Assembly (NCBI GenBank): GCA_002423705.1
Contig: DINW01000088.1
Location: 49,000-95,645 of the forward strand
DNA: 46,646 nt
Direction of reading: 5' to 3'
Source of the DNA: Clostridium sp. UBA5530
GTDB taxonomy: Bacteria; Bacillota; Clostridia; Clostridiales; Clostridiaceae
Of the stretch, positions 8,620 to 17,052 are shown piece by piece. The translations under genes and the position numbers were made by a program. The notes beneath the pieces were generated by a model that did not search any database, was not told the origin of the DNA, and worked only from the letters and a program-made list of their open reading frames with translations. Position 1 is the first letter of the stretch, and the number at the start of each line of letters is the position of its first letter.

Positions 8620-9591
8620 ATGGGTTATTTAAAAATAGATAATATAAATAAAAAATTTGGAGGCTTTCAAGCCTTAGAAAATATCAACTTTGAAATTGAA
8701 GAAGGAGAGTTTGTATGCCTTCTTGGACCAAGTGGATGTGGTAAAACAACTTTATTAAGAATAATAAGTGGATTAGAGGATGAAACATCAGGGAAGGTAT
8801 ATTTAAGAGATGAAGATATAACTAATTTGCCTCCTGCTAAAAGAAATTTTGGTATAGTTTTCCAGAGTTATGTGCTTTTTCCTAATATGACTGCAGGAGA
8901 AAATATAGCTTATGGATTAAAAAGCAGAAAGTTACCTAACGATGAAATAGATAAAAGGGTGGATGAAGTTCTTCAACTTGTAGGACTTCAAGAAGAAAAA
9001 AATAAATATCCTAATAAACTTAGTGGAGGTCAGCAACAAAGGGTAGCTATAGCTAGAGCCATAGCTTTATCCCCAAAGGTGTTGTTATTAGATGAACCTC
9101 TTTCAGCATTGGATGCTAAAGTTAGAGAGCACTTAAGAATAGAGATTAAAAATATTCAGAGAACCCTAGGAATAACTACAGTTATGGTAACTCATGACCA
9201 AGAAGAAGCATTGACTATGGGCGATAAAATAGTAGTAATGAATAATGCCAAGGTAGAACAGATAGGAACTCCTGAAGAGATTTACAAAAATCCAGCTAAC
9301 AAATTTGTAGCGGACTTTGTTGGAAATATAAATTTCTTTCAGTATAAAGGTAAGAATAGAGCCCTTAGACCTGAGGAAATAAAAACTTCTGTAGAAAGTC
9401 AGGAAGGTTACGAAAAAGGGAAGATAGAATCAATGGAATTTAGAGGAGCTTTCTATAGGGCTATAGTAAATCTTGATAATGGTATAAAAAATATTATGAT
9501 AGATTTCATAAGTGTAAAGATGGAAGAAAGACAATATAAACCAGGAGATATTATATATCTCAATTTAGAAGATGGAATAATCATAGAATAA
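8620..9591 (+). CDS. 2-aminoethylphosphonate-type ABC transporter, ATP-binding protein
   Basis: A 323-residue ATPase of the importer. Walker A GPSGCGKT is at residues 36-43, the signature LSGGQ at 134-138, Walker B LLLDEP at 155-160, and the switch His in THDQEEA. A C-terminal TOBE-like extension follows residue 235. The ATG at 8620 is preceded by AGGAGA at 8608-8613; an upstream in-frame ATG at 8593 lies inside the previous gene and has no site. The gene begins 10 bases after the binding-protein gene, so the two are translated from one message. Confidence 0.92.
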   Translation: MGYLKIDNINKKFGGFQALENINFEIEEGEFVCLLGPSGCGKTTLLRIISGLEDETSGKVYLRDEDITNLPPAKRNFGIVFQSYVLFPNMTAGENIAYGLKSRKLPNDEIDKRVDEVLQLVGLQEEKNKYPNKLSGGQQQRVAIARAIALSPKVLLLDEPLSALDAKVREHLRIEIKNIQRTLGITTVMVTHDQEEALTMGDKIVVMNNAKVEQIGTPEEIYKNPANKFVADFVGNINFFQYKGKNRALRPEEIKTSVESQEGYEKGKIESMEFRGAFYRAIVNLDNGIKNIMIDFISVKMEERQYKPGDIIYLNLEDGIIIE

Positions 9592-9609
9592 GGAACACAG
9601 GAGGAAAGT

Positions 9610-11274
9610 ATGAAAAATTTAGATAAATCAAATTCAAGTAGAATATCTTTGATTGTAATAACTACTGTGTTTCTATTGATATCCTTAGTATTCCCCGTAG
9701 TGAATCTATTTAAGGAAGCTTTTTATAGTGAAGGAACCTTTGTAGGGATTAAAAACTTCACAGAATATATAAAAACTCCAGCATTAGTAAGTTCAATACA
9801 GCATAGTTTTACTATAGCTATAATATCAACCATTATAGTATTAGCATTGGCCTTTGTTTATGCATATACTTTGGAACGTACCAAGGTAAAGGGAAAGGGT
9901 GCCTTAAAATGGATAGCGTTGCTACCTCTTTTTGCACCAACTATGACCCATGGTATAGCACTTATATACTTATTTGGAGCACAAGGACTTATAACTACAG
10001 GATTCTTTGGAAATATACCAGCCTTAGCTATGGAATTTCCACTATACGGTAAGTGGGGCATAATATTTGCTGAAAGCATATATATATTTCCATCAGTATT
10101 TATGATGTTTAAGGTTGCTTTAAAGTTAACTGATAATAGATTATATGAGGCTGCAGAAGTTATGGGGATAAGTAAATTTAAACAGTTTTTTACTATAACC
10201 TTGCCAAGTATAAAATATACGTTGGTTAGTGCTTTCTTTGGAGCTTTTACCATGGCTTTTACAGATTTCGGAGCGCCTAAGGTTGTTGGAGGGAGCTACA
10301 ATCTATTGGCTACAGATATATATAAACAGGTTATAGGGCAACAAAATATAACCATGGGAGCCACAGTAGGAATAATGCTTTTAATACCATCTGTTATAGC
10401 TTTTATTGTGGATCAAAGATTAAATAAAATAAACAATACAGTAGACTCTAAAGCGGTAGAGTATGTGGTAAAGAAGGGTAAGATTAGGGATTCTATACTA
10501 GGAATAATAACTTATATAGTGGGATTTGTGGTTTTATTGATATTTGGAACAATACTTTTTGCTGCCTTTGTAAAGCAATGGCCCTATGATCTTTCCTTTA
10601 CCCTTGATTGGTTTAAGGTTAAAACTTATGGCATTAGCACATTGGAGATATATTACAATACAATTTATACAGCTCTTATGAGTGCTATAATAGGGACAAT
10701 GTTAGTTATTATAACTTCCTACCTTGCTAATAGGGGGAGAGGCTTTGGAAGGATGAAGAAAACATTATCTTTTTTATGCAATGTGCCTTTGGCTTTGCCA
10801 GGATTAGTGGTAGGTTTATCTTTTATATTGTTTTTTAACAAGGTGAACAATCCTTTGAATGGCATATATGGTACTATAACCATAATAGTGTTAGCTAATA
10901 TAATTCACTTTTTATCTGTGCCCTATATGACTATAACAACTTCCATGAAGAAAATTGACATGGAGTATGAAAATGTTTCTGAATCAATGGGAGTACCATG
11001 GTACAAGGTGCTTTCTAACGTGGTAATTCCAATGTCAATGCCGGCTATACTAGAGAGTTTTTCATATTATTTTGTAAACTCTATGATGACAGTATCAGCA
11101 GTTATATTCTTATATAATTTTGATACAAAGTTAGCATCTATAGATATGATAAATAAATATGACACAGGAGAAATTGCAGCGGCAGCAGCTATGGCTGTTC
11201 TTATAATTATCACTAATGTGGTGTTTAAGGCTTTATTTGATAAAGTAATAGATAAGATAAGTAAAAGTAAATAG
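9610..11274 (+). CDS. 2-aminoethylphosphonate-type ABC transporter, fused permease
   Basis: A 554-residue membrane protein made of two permease halves in one chain (roughly residues 1-275 and 290-554), each with about six hydrophobic segments. Each half has an EAA-like cytoplasmic loop that contacts the ATPase: EAAEVMGISKFKQFF in the first, and SESMGVPWYKVL in the second, where the leading residues are less standard. Fused permeases of this size are typical of the PhnU2 / iron(III) transporter families, so no second permease gene is needed. The start has GGAGGAAAG just upstream. With the binding protein and ATPase it forms a complete importer, ended by a terminator shared with galE. Confidence 0.88.
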   Translation: MKNLDKSNSSRISLIVITTVFLLISLVFPVVNLFKEAFYSEGTFVGIKNFTEYIKTPALVSSIQHSFTIAIISTIIVLALAFVYAYTLERTKVKGKGALKWIALLPLFAPTMTHGIALIYLFGAQGLITTGFFGNIPALAMEFPLYGKWGIIFAESIYIFPSVFMMFKVALKLTDNRLYEAAEVMGISKFKQFFTITLPSIKYTLVSAFFGAFTMAFTDFGAPKVVGGSYNLLATDIYKQVIGQQNITMGATVGIMLLIPSVIAFIVDQRLNKINNTVDSKAVEYVVKKGKIRDSILGIITYIVGFVVLLIFGTILFAAFVKQWPYDLSFTLDWFKVKTYGISTLEIYYNTIYTALMSAIIGTMLVIITSYLANRGRGFGRMKKTLSFLCNVPLALPGLVVGLSFILFFNKVNNPLNGIYGTITIIVLANIIHFLSVPYMTITTSMKKIDMEYENVSESMGVPWYKVLSNVVIPMSMPAILESFSYYFVNSMMTVSAVIFLYNFDTKLASIDMINKYDTGEIAAAAAMAVLIIITNVVFKALFDKVIDKISKSK

Positions 11275-11287
11275 TATTTAATTCAAT

Positions 11288-11323
11288 ATAAAAGGCAAAA
11301 ATCTTAGGATCTTTGCCTTTTAT
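11288..11323. terminator. Bidirectional terminator between the importer operon and galE
   Basis: ATAAAAGGCAAAAATC pairs with GATCTTTGCCTTTTAT with a single mismatch. A-rich and T-rich flanks let it end both convergent transcripts. Confidence 0.8.
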
Positions 11324-11324
11324 G

Positions 11325-12311
11325 TTATTCTTCGTATCCATTGGGATGATTCAAATGCCAATTCCAAGCTGTTTCAATTATTGTTTCAAGGGAGTTAAAT
11401 TTAGGATTCCATCCTAATTCCTTCATAGCTTTTTCAGAAGAAGCTATGAGCACAGCTGGATCTCCAGCACGTCTTTCCGCCACTTCACTTTTAATTTCCC
11501 TCTTAGTAATATTTCTTGAAACTTCTATAACTTCCTTTACAGAGAAGCCTTTGCCGTTTCCAAGATTATAAATAGTACTAGGTTCACCTGCCATTAACCT
11601 GTCTAAGGCTAATAGATGGGCCTTAGCTAAATCCGTAACATGAATATAATCTCTTATGCAAGTACCATCCTTTGAGTCATAATCATCACCAAACATCATT
11701 ATTTTATCTCTTTTTCCAAGGGCTGTGTTCAAAATAAGTGGTATTAGATGGGTTTCAGGACTATGATCTTCACCTATACAACCATTTATGTGAGCTCCAG
11801 CAGCATTAAAGTATCTTAAAGCAGTATACTTAATGCCATAAGCTCTATCACACCAATTTAGAATTTTTTCAACTAAGAGCTTTGATTCACCATAAGCATT
11901 GGTTGGAAGAGTTTTATCCTTTTCTATAATTGGAATGGTTTCTGGTTCACCATAGGTTGCAGCTGTTGAAGAAAAGACTATATATTTAACATTGTGGTCC
12001 TTCATTGCTTCTAATAGACTTATAGTACCATAAACATTATTATTAAAGTATTTTAATGGATTAGTCATGCTTTCCCCAACTAAGGAGAATGCAGCAAAAT
12101 CTATTACAGCTTCAATGTTATTTTCACTAAAGACTTTGTCTAATACGTTTCTATCTCTTAAGTCACCTTCATATACTTTTCCACCAAGGATAGCACTGTG
12201 GTGACCTGTAGAAAAGTTATCTAAAATAACTACTTCTTTATTATTTTCTAATAATTCTGCTACCATGTGACTACCTATATATCCTGCACCGCCACATACT
12301 AAAATAGCCAT
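11325..12311 (-). CDS. galE: UDP-glucose 4-epimerase
   Basis: A 328-residue short-chain dehydrogenase-like epimerase interconverting UDP-glucose and UDP-galactose, or the N-acetyl forms, to supply galactose residues for surface glycans. Visible features are the NAD-binding GGAGYIGSH at the N-terminus, the SSTAATYGEP segment with the catalytic threonine region, the Y-x-x-x-K motif in NAYGESKLLVEK, and ALRYFNAAGA. The start at MAILVCGG is preceded by AAGGAGTGATGAT; an in-frame ATG 36 bases further upstream is less likely. A TATAAT box on this strand lies close upstream. It stands alone and converges on the importer operon. Confidence 0.93.
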   Translation of the reverse strand: MAILVCGGAGYIGSHMVAELLENNKEVVILDNFSTGHHSAILGGKVYEGDLRDRNVLDKVFSENNIEAVIDFAAFSLVGESMTNPLKYFNNNVYGTISLLEAMKDHNVKYIVFSSTAATYGEPETIPIIEKDKTLPTNAYGESKLLVEKILNWCDRAYGIKYTALRYFNAAGAHINGCIGEDHSPETHLIPLILNTALGKRDKIMMFGDDYDSKDGTCIRDYIHVTDLAKAHLLALDRLMAGEPSTIYNLGNGKGFSVKEVIEVSRNITKREIKSEVAERRAGDPAVLIASSEKAMKELGWNPKFNSLETIIETAWNWHLNHPNGYEE

Positions 12312-12460
12312 ATCATCACTCCTTTGAAATTTATAACACAGTTGCATTATACCATTAAGTTATTTGAAAAGAAATATGTAGGCCATAGTGAATATTATCA
12401 AAAAAACTGGGTATAATCACAGAAGAAATTACCATTATCTACATTGGGAGGAATTTAGTA

Positions 12461-12820
12461 ATGAATAAAATATTATTAGTAGGAAGATTAGTTAGAGATC
12501 CTGAGTTAAAGATTTTTAATGAGGGAGAGAAGGTGGCTGCAAAGTTTATTATTGCAGTCAATAGGAATTACCGTGAAGCCAATGGAGAGAGAAAAGCTGA
12601 CTTCATTCCTGTATCCATATGGGGAAAAAGAGCAGAATTTATTTGTTCTAACTTGAAAAAAGGTAGCCTTGTGACTATAAGTGGAAGGCTGAGAACAAGT
12701 AGTTATGAGGACAATGAGGGAAAGAAAAGATATGTATATGAGGTTGTTGGAGAAGACTTTAAATTTTCAGAGGTTCCTAAAAGGTTAGAGGAAGATTTAG
12801 AAAATACAAGTGAAGCTTAG
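12461..12820 (+). CDS. ssb: Single-stranded DNA-binding protein (short form)
   Basis: A 119-residue OB-fold protein (MNKILLVGRLVRDPEL, FIPVSIWGKRAEFICSNLKKGSLV, VSGRL-like ISGRLRT). It covers only the DNA-binding domain and ends in an acidic but non-canonical tail, lacking the DDDIPF-type C-terminus that recruits repair and replication partners. It also lies away from the rpsF-rpsR context of the main ssb, so it is probably a secondary SSB comparable with Bacillus SsbB. A TATAAT at 12412-12417 suggests its own promoter, although the -35 is weak. Confidence 0.88.
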   Translation: MNKILLVGRLVRDPELKIFNEGEKVAAKFIIAVNRNYREANGERKADFIPVSIWGKRAEFICSNLKKGSLVTISGRLRTSSYEDNEGKKRYVYEVVGEDFKFSEVPKRLEEDLENTSEA

Positions 12821-12845
12821 ATCTATATAAAATAATCACCCATTA

Positions 12846-12877
12846 AAAAGCCATGGAAATATACTTCCATGGCTTTT
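12846..12877. terminator. Bidirectional terminator between ssb and the flavodiiron gene
   Basis: A perfect 13-bp stem AAAAGCCATGGAA / TTCCATGGCTTTT with a 6-base loop lies between two convergent genes. Confidence 0.85.
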
Positions 12878-12885
12878 GGATTATA

Positions 12886-15516
12886 TTATAGGATATCCTC
12901 CCTCAAAGAGTCCTCTAATGAAAGTGACTTTTGAATTCCAGTAATTATTTTAGCTGACTTAGATGTATCCCCTATCAATATGCCACCTACTAGATTATTG
13001 TCTTTAAAGAATAGCTTTTTATATAGGCCTTCACTAAAGGATATAGCAGATACTTGTTTCAATTTATTGTCATCAAAGTTTATAGTTCCTGCAGAGAAGA
13101 TTTCTGTGTCTAAAGCTTTAAATATGGTGGAGGATACAAAATCCTGGAACTGGCAGTTATCACCAACGGCATTTGCACCAGAAACTTTGCCCATTTCAAT
13201 GGCAGCAGGCCAATTGCCATAAACTAAACCATTAAGCTCAGCTACGTCACCACAAGCGTATATATCTTTAATATTTGTTTCCATATGAGTGTTTACTATG
13301 ATACCTTTGTCACAGCTTATTCCTATGGATTCCGCTAGAGCTTTGTTAGGCCTTATACCCACAGAGAATAATACCATATCTGAATCAATGGCATCACCAT
13401 TATTTAATAGAACTTTAGTAACCTTAGATTTATGGTCACAACAACTGCTAAGGACTATTTCAGAGGCAGCAGCTCCTAGTATTAATTTGATACCAGATTT
13501 ATCAGCTAGGGATTTAAACAGTTCTGCCCCTTCATTATCTAATTGGCGAGGTAAAAGCCTTTGAGCAAATTCTACCACTGATACTTCTAGCCCTTGGTTT
13601 TTAAGTTCCCAGGCAGCTTCAAGACCAAGGAGGCCGCCACCTACTATTACTGCTTTCTTATGGCCTGCTTCTATAAATGTCCTTATATCTTTAGCATCAT
13701 CTAAGGTTCTTAAAAGAAATACCCCATGGATATTTTTATAATTATCATAGGTTAGGCTTTTTTCACCACAGCAATTTGAACTACTTCCTGAAATCTTAGT
13801 AGGTGGAAGGAAGTTACGAGCTCCCGTAGCAAATATAAGCTTATCATAGGACAAAGTTGACTTGTCTTTAAAGGTTATTATTTTTTTATCCTTATCAATA
13901 GAAGTCACTTCTACTCCTAAAAGTTGCTCTATATTATTTTCTTTATACCACTCTTCAGGAGCTATAAAGAACTCATTGTCAGGCACTATCTCGGATATAT
14001 AATCAGAAAGGGATGGTCTATAGTAAGATATAGAGTTTTCTTTTGAAAGCATCAATATCCTAGCTTTAGAGTTTCTTTTCCTTATGGAAGAAGCAGAATA
14101 AAAACCAGCGGCTCCGTTACCGATTATTACAAAGGTTTCTTCTTTATGGCTTATAAAGTCCGTAGCCTCCATCTTTACTTCAACAAATTGTTCCTTGGAG
14201 GCACCGCATACAGGGCAGATTTCAGGTGCAGTATCTCCTTCAAAGATTTCACCACAGATCAAGCATTTCCAGTACCTTGTGGAAATTTTCTTTCCATTGC
14301 TAATTTTAGATTTCTTTCCTATGATTTTCTCAGCAACCCCTTCACCAAATTTGAAGGCTTGGGTCAAGTCTTCAGAAGAAGGCTTAAAGTTTATTCTAAG
14401 ACTTGGAAGAGTTAAATCCATCCTGAGTTCCTTTAATCTTCTTTCCATATTTGGAACAGCCTCTCCGCTCCAGCCATAGGAACCAAAAGCACCAGCTATT
14501 TTGCCACCATGAACTATAGGATTTAATTTGGTCAACAAAGCCCTTACAGGTTCCAACAAATCTCCATTTATAGTTGGAGAACCAAATAATATTCCATCAG
14601 CTTCATTTATGCTTTGAAGAACCTCATCTTCTTTAGCATATACTAGGTCAAAAAGGTTTATATTAAAATCACCCTTAGAGCTTATACCCTTAGAGATCTC
14701 TTGTGCTAGCTGTTTGGTATAGCCATAGGCAGAAACGTAGGAAATAGCGATAGAAGGTTTTTCAGATTTTTCTTTAGGGGTGCTCCACTCCTTATATATA
14801 TTAACTATTTTCCAAGGATCCTCTCTTAATACAGGACCATGACCAGGGCAGATTAAATCTATTGATAAATCCTTTATTTTATCTATGGCTTTTAATATAT
14901 AGGGTTTAAAAGGCCCAAAGATACAGTCATAGTAATATTTAAGAGCATCCATATAGTTTTCTTCACTTTTTACAAGGTCATTAAAAATATTATCTTCACA
15001 GTAATGACTTCCGAAGGAATCACAGGTTATAAGGGTAGAGTCCTCAGGTACATAGGTATACATTGAATCAGGCCAATGTAAAAATGGAACAGAAATAAAC
15101 TCCAAAGTTTTGTTTCCTAAAGAAATTTTATCACCATCACTTACAGCCTTTGAGTGGAATGGTTTATTAGCTATATTTTTCATAAATTCAATGGCAGCTC
15201 GGGAACCAATAACCGTAGCATTAGGAGAAAGATCTAAAAGCTTTGCTACACTGCCAGCATGGTCAGGCTCTGTATGGTCTACTACTATATAGTCTATATT
15301 TGTTATGTCTATGTCTAGGGATTTTAATCTTTCAATGTATTCATTAAAAAATTGTTCCTTTACAGTTTCAAAAACAGCTATTTTTTCACTGCCCTTTACA
15401 ACATAGGAATTGTAAGTTGTACCATAGGGAGTGTACATTATTATGTCAAAAACTCTCAAATCAGCGTCAAGGGCTCCAACCCAATAAATATCTTTTTTAA
15501 TTTCTACAGATTTCAT
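12886..15516 (-). CDS. Flavodiiron protein - rubredoxin - NADH:rubredoxin oxidoreductase fusion
   Basis: An 876-residue cytoplasmic enzyme expected to reduce O2 to water, and possibly NO, with electrons from NAD(P)H, protecting an anaerobe. The diiron ligands are all present: H81, E83 and D85 in DHTEPDHAGS, H147, D166 and H226. A flavodoxin domain (about 256-395) begins AISYVSAYGYTKQL. A rubredoxin domain has Cys418, Cys421, Cys434 and Cys437. The last part (461-876) is an FAD/NAD oxidoreductase with VIIGNGAAG, VIVGGGLLG and YACGDVAE. The complete electron chain is therefore in one chain; in many clostridia these are separate genes. The start at MKSVEIKKD is supported by AAAGGATGA upstream; an in-frame ATG 39 bases before it is less likely. 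Confidence 0.93.
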   Translation of the reverse strand: MKSVEIKKDIYWVGALDADLRVFDIIMYTPYGTTYNSYVVKGSEKIAVFETVKEQFFNEYIERLKSLDIDITNIDYIVVDHTEPDHAGSVAKLLDLSPNATVIGSRAAIEFMKNIANKPFHSKAVSDGDKISLGNKTLEFISVPFLHWPDSMYTYVPEDSTLITCDSFGSHYCEDNIFNDLVKSEENYMDALKYYYDCIFGPFKPYILKAIDKIKDLSIDLICPGHGPVLREDPWKIVNIYKEWSTPKEKSEKPSIAISYVSAYGYTKQLAQEISKGISSKGDFNINLFDLVYAKEDEVLQSINEADGILFGSPTINGDLLEPVRALLTKLNPIVHGGKIAGAFGSYGWSGEAVPNMERRLKELRMDLTLPSLRINFKPSSEDLTQAFKFGEGVAEKIIGKKSKISNGKKISTRYWKCLICGEIFEGDTAPEICPVCGASKEQFVEVKMEATDFISHKEETFVIIGNGAAGFYSASSIRKRNSKARILMLSKENSISYYRPSLSDYISEIVPDNEFFIAPEEWYKENNIEQLLGVEVTSIDKDKKIITFKDKSTLSYDKLIFATGARNFLPPTKISGSSSNCCGEKSLTYDNYKNIHGVFLLRTLDDAKDIRTFIEAGHKKAVIVGGGLLGLEAAWELKNQGLEVSVVEFAQRLLPRQLDNEGAELFKSLADKSGIKLILGAAASEIVLSSCCDHKSKVTKVLLNNGDAIDSDMVLFSVGIRPNKALAESIGISCDKGIIVNTHMETNIKDIYACGDVAELNGLVYGNWPAAIEMGKVSGANAVGDNCQFQDFVSSTIFKALDTEIFSAGTINFDDNKLKQVSAISFSEGLYKKLFFKDNNLVGGILIGDTSKSAKIITGIQKSLSLEDSLREDIL

Positions 15517-15588
15517 ATTTTTTATCATCCTTTCAATTTGATAATATTTTAACATTTCAATTTATCACAAGTCTAACTTATGTAATAC

Positions 15589-15690
15589 CCCACCCTCTTT
15601 AGAATGGAGATAAATACCAGGTAGAATCTAGATAAGTTCAACTAAGGTTATGATAAAATTTAAACTTTCCTTGAACCTTAGTTTTACCTA
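15589..15690. repeat. Dispersed intergenic repeat, copy B (both modules)
   Basis: The first part (15589-15645) matches copy A at 1904-1963. The second part is a long-range hairpin: AACTAAGGTT at 15640-15649 pairs perfectly with AACCTTAGTT at 15674-15683. This hairpin module is also seen at 28380-28433. This is the most complete copy in the window. Confidence 0.65.
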
Positions 15691-16039
15691 ATGATTAATC
15701 TTTAGTAAAATATAACTTGAAGTAGGTAATAATAAATATTAATTAATATTTATATCTCAATTATATATATAACTGGAAATAAGGTCAATAGAGTGGAAAA
15801 ATATTTTTACTTTATCTTTATTTTCTATAACATTGTCATTTCTTTAGTATAAATTATTATTTGCTCTATATAGCAAAAGATTACAGAAAGATTAAGTTTA
15901 AAGGATACTTTCATATTTAGAGAAAATTATGTATAATTTTAAATATAGGCTAGAAAAAAAATACAGGAAAAAAGGTTACTAAATATAGCTTTCTGTGGGG
16001 ATATAGCTATATTGAAAAATTATCATAATCCAAATTAAA

Positions 16040-16087
16040 ATGGAAAAGAAGGAAAGGGGGAAGTTATTTAGTAAAGTTGCTAAATAA
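16040..16087 (+). promoter_or_regulatory. Candidate leader frame and hairpin controlling moxR translation
   Basis: A 15-codon frame (MEKKERGKLFSKVAK) runs from 16040 to the stop at 16085-16087, 8 bases before the moxR start. It contains AAGGGGG at 16054-16060, the only good ribosome binding sequence near moxR. Between this and the moxR ATG lies the inverted repeat TTATTTAG (16064-16071) / CTAAATAA (16080-16087). Folding would bring the site to about 12 bases from the start codon. Whether the small peptide is made is unknown; no binding site precedes it. Confidence 0.4.
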
Positions 16088-16095
16088 CAAATATC

Positions 16096-17040
16096 ATGGA
16101 AGTAAATAGATTTGAAGAGTTTGGAACCAAAGTCATGGACAATGTTGGCAATGTAATAGTAGGGAAAAAGGACAGAATCGAGAAAATAATGGTGGCATTT
16201 ATATGTGGTGGACATGTACTCCTAGAGGATGTTCCAGGACTAGGAAAAACTAAAATGGCTAGGGCCCTTGCAAAGACTTTAGAGTGTAACTTTAAGAGAG
16301 TACAATTTACACCAGACCTTATGCCTTCAGATCTTACAGGAATATATTACTTCAATCAGAAGAACCAAGAGTTTGAATTCAGGAAAGGACCAGTATTAAC
16401 TGAATTTTTACTAGCAGATGAAATAAACAGAGCAACTCCAAGAACTCAGTCAGCCTTATTAGAAGCTATGGAGGAAAGGCAATTGACCGTAGAAGGAAAT
16501 ACCATAAAGCTAGCTAGACCATTTTTTGTAATGGCTACTGAAAACCCAGTGGAGCAATATGGAACCTTTCCACTACCAGAAGCTCAAATGGATAGGTTTT
16601 TTATGAAATTATCCATGGGATATCCAGATTATCAAGAAGAAAAGCAAATTATGGATAGGTTTATAGAGAAGGATCCATTAGATGAGATAAAACCTATTGT
16701 AAGTAAAGCTGAAATAGAGTATTTACAGAGTAACTATGTTTATGTGACAATATCAGACCATATAAAGGGCTATATCTTAGATATAATAAATAAAACTAGA
16801 GACCATATTGATATAGAAATGGGAGCATCACCTAGAGGAACGTTAAATCTTATGAAGGGATGTCAGGCCCTTGCAGCTTTAAGAGGTCGTGATTATGTGA
16901 TTCCAGAGGACGTAAAGGAACTGGCACCTTGGATTTTAGGCCATAGAATAATTTTAAAGTCATCTTATGATAAAAATCAAGGTTCAAAAATCATAGAAAA
17001 TATATTGAATGAAGTGAAGACTCCCCTAGAAGAGCTATAG
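16096..17040 (+). CDS. MoxR family AAA+ ATPase
   Basis: A 314-residue chaperone-like ATPase. Walker A is in LLEDVPGLGKTKMA, Walker B and the following conserved segment in LLADEINRATPRTQSALLEAMEERQ, and sensor regions near FVMATENPVEQYGTFPLPEAQMDRF and SPRGTLNL. The length and N-terminus match the family. An in-frame stop at 16081-16083 excludes a longer protein. MoxR ATPases act with DUF58 and membrane partners encoded next to them to mature or assemble target complexes, and both partners follow here. The usual close ribosome binding site is missing; see the hairpin feature upstream. Confidence 0.92.
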   Translation: MEVNRFEEFGTKVMDNVGNVIVGKKDRIEKIMVAFICGGHVLLEDVPGLGKTKMARALAKTLECNFKRVQFTPDLMPSDLTGIYYFNQKNQEFEFRKGPVLTEFLLADEINRATPRTQSALLEAMEERQLTVEGNTIKLARPFFVMATENPVEQYGTFPLPEAQMDRFFMKLSMGYPDYQEEKQIMDRFIEKDPLDEIKPIVSKAEIEYLQSNYVYVTISDHIKGYILDIINKTRDHIDIEMGASPRGTLNLMKGCQALAALRGRDYVIPEDVKELAPWILGHRIILKSSYDKNQGSKIIENILNEVKTPLEEL

Positions 17041-17052
17041 GGGGCGATATCT

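Larger units (their letters stand above)
15517..16095. other. 579-base intergenic region
   Basis: It holds the divergent starts of the flavodiiron gene and the moxR operon, a copy of the dispersed repeat (15589-15690), a TATAAT box at 15932-15937 with a weak -35 for moxR, the 12-bp palindrome ATATAGCTATAT at 16001-16012, and a hairpin with a tiny reading frame just before moxR. No protein-coding gene of normal size is convincing. Confidence 0.6.

Noticed and set aside
9858..10253. Open frame of 131 codons on the minus strand inside the fused permease gene
   Set aside because: It mirrors membrane-segment codons and shows no start signals or known domain.
13000..15550. Several open frames of 60-94 codons on the plus strand within the flavodiiron fusion gene
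   Set aside because: They lie opposite a long gene with all expected motifs, lack ribosome binding sites, and have no recognisable domain.
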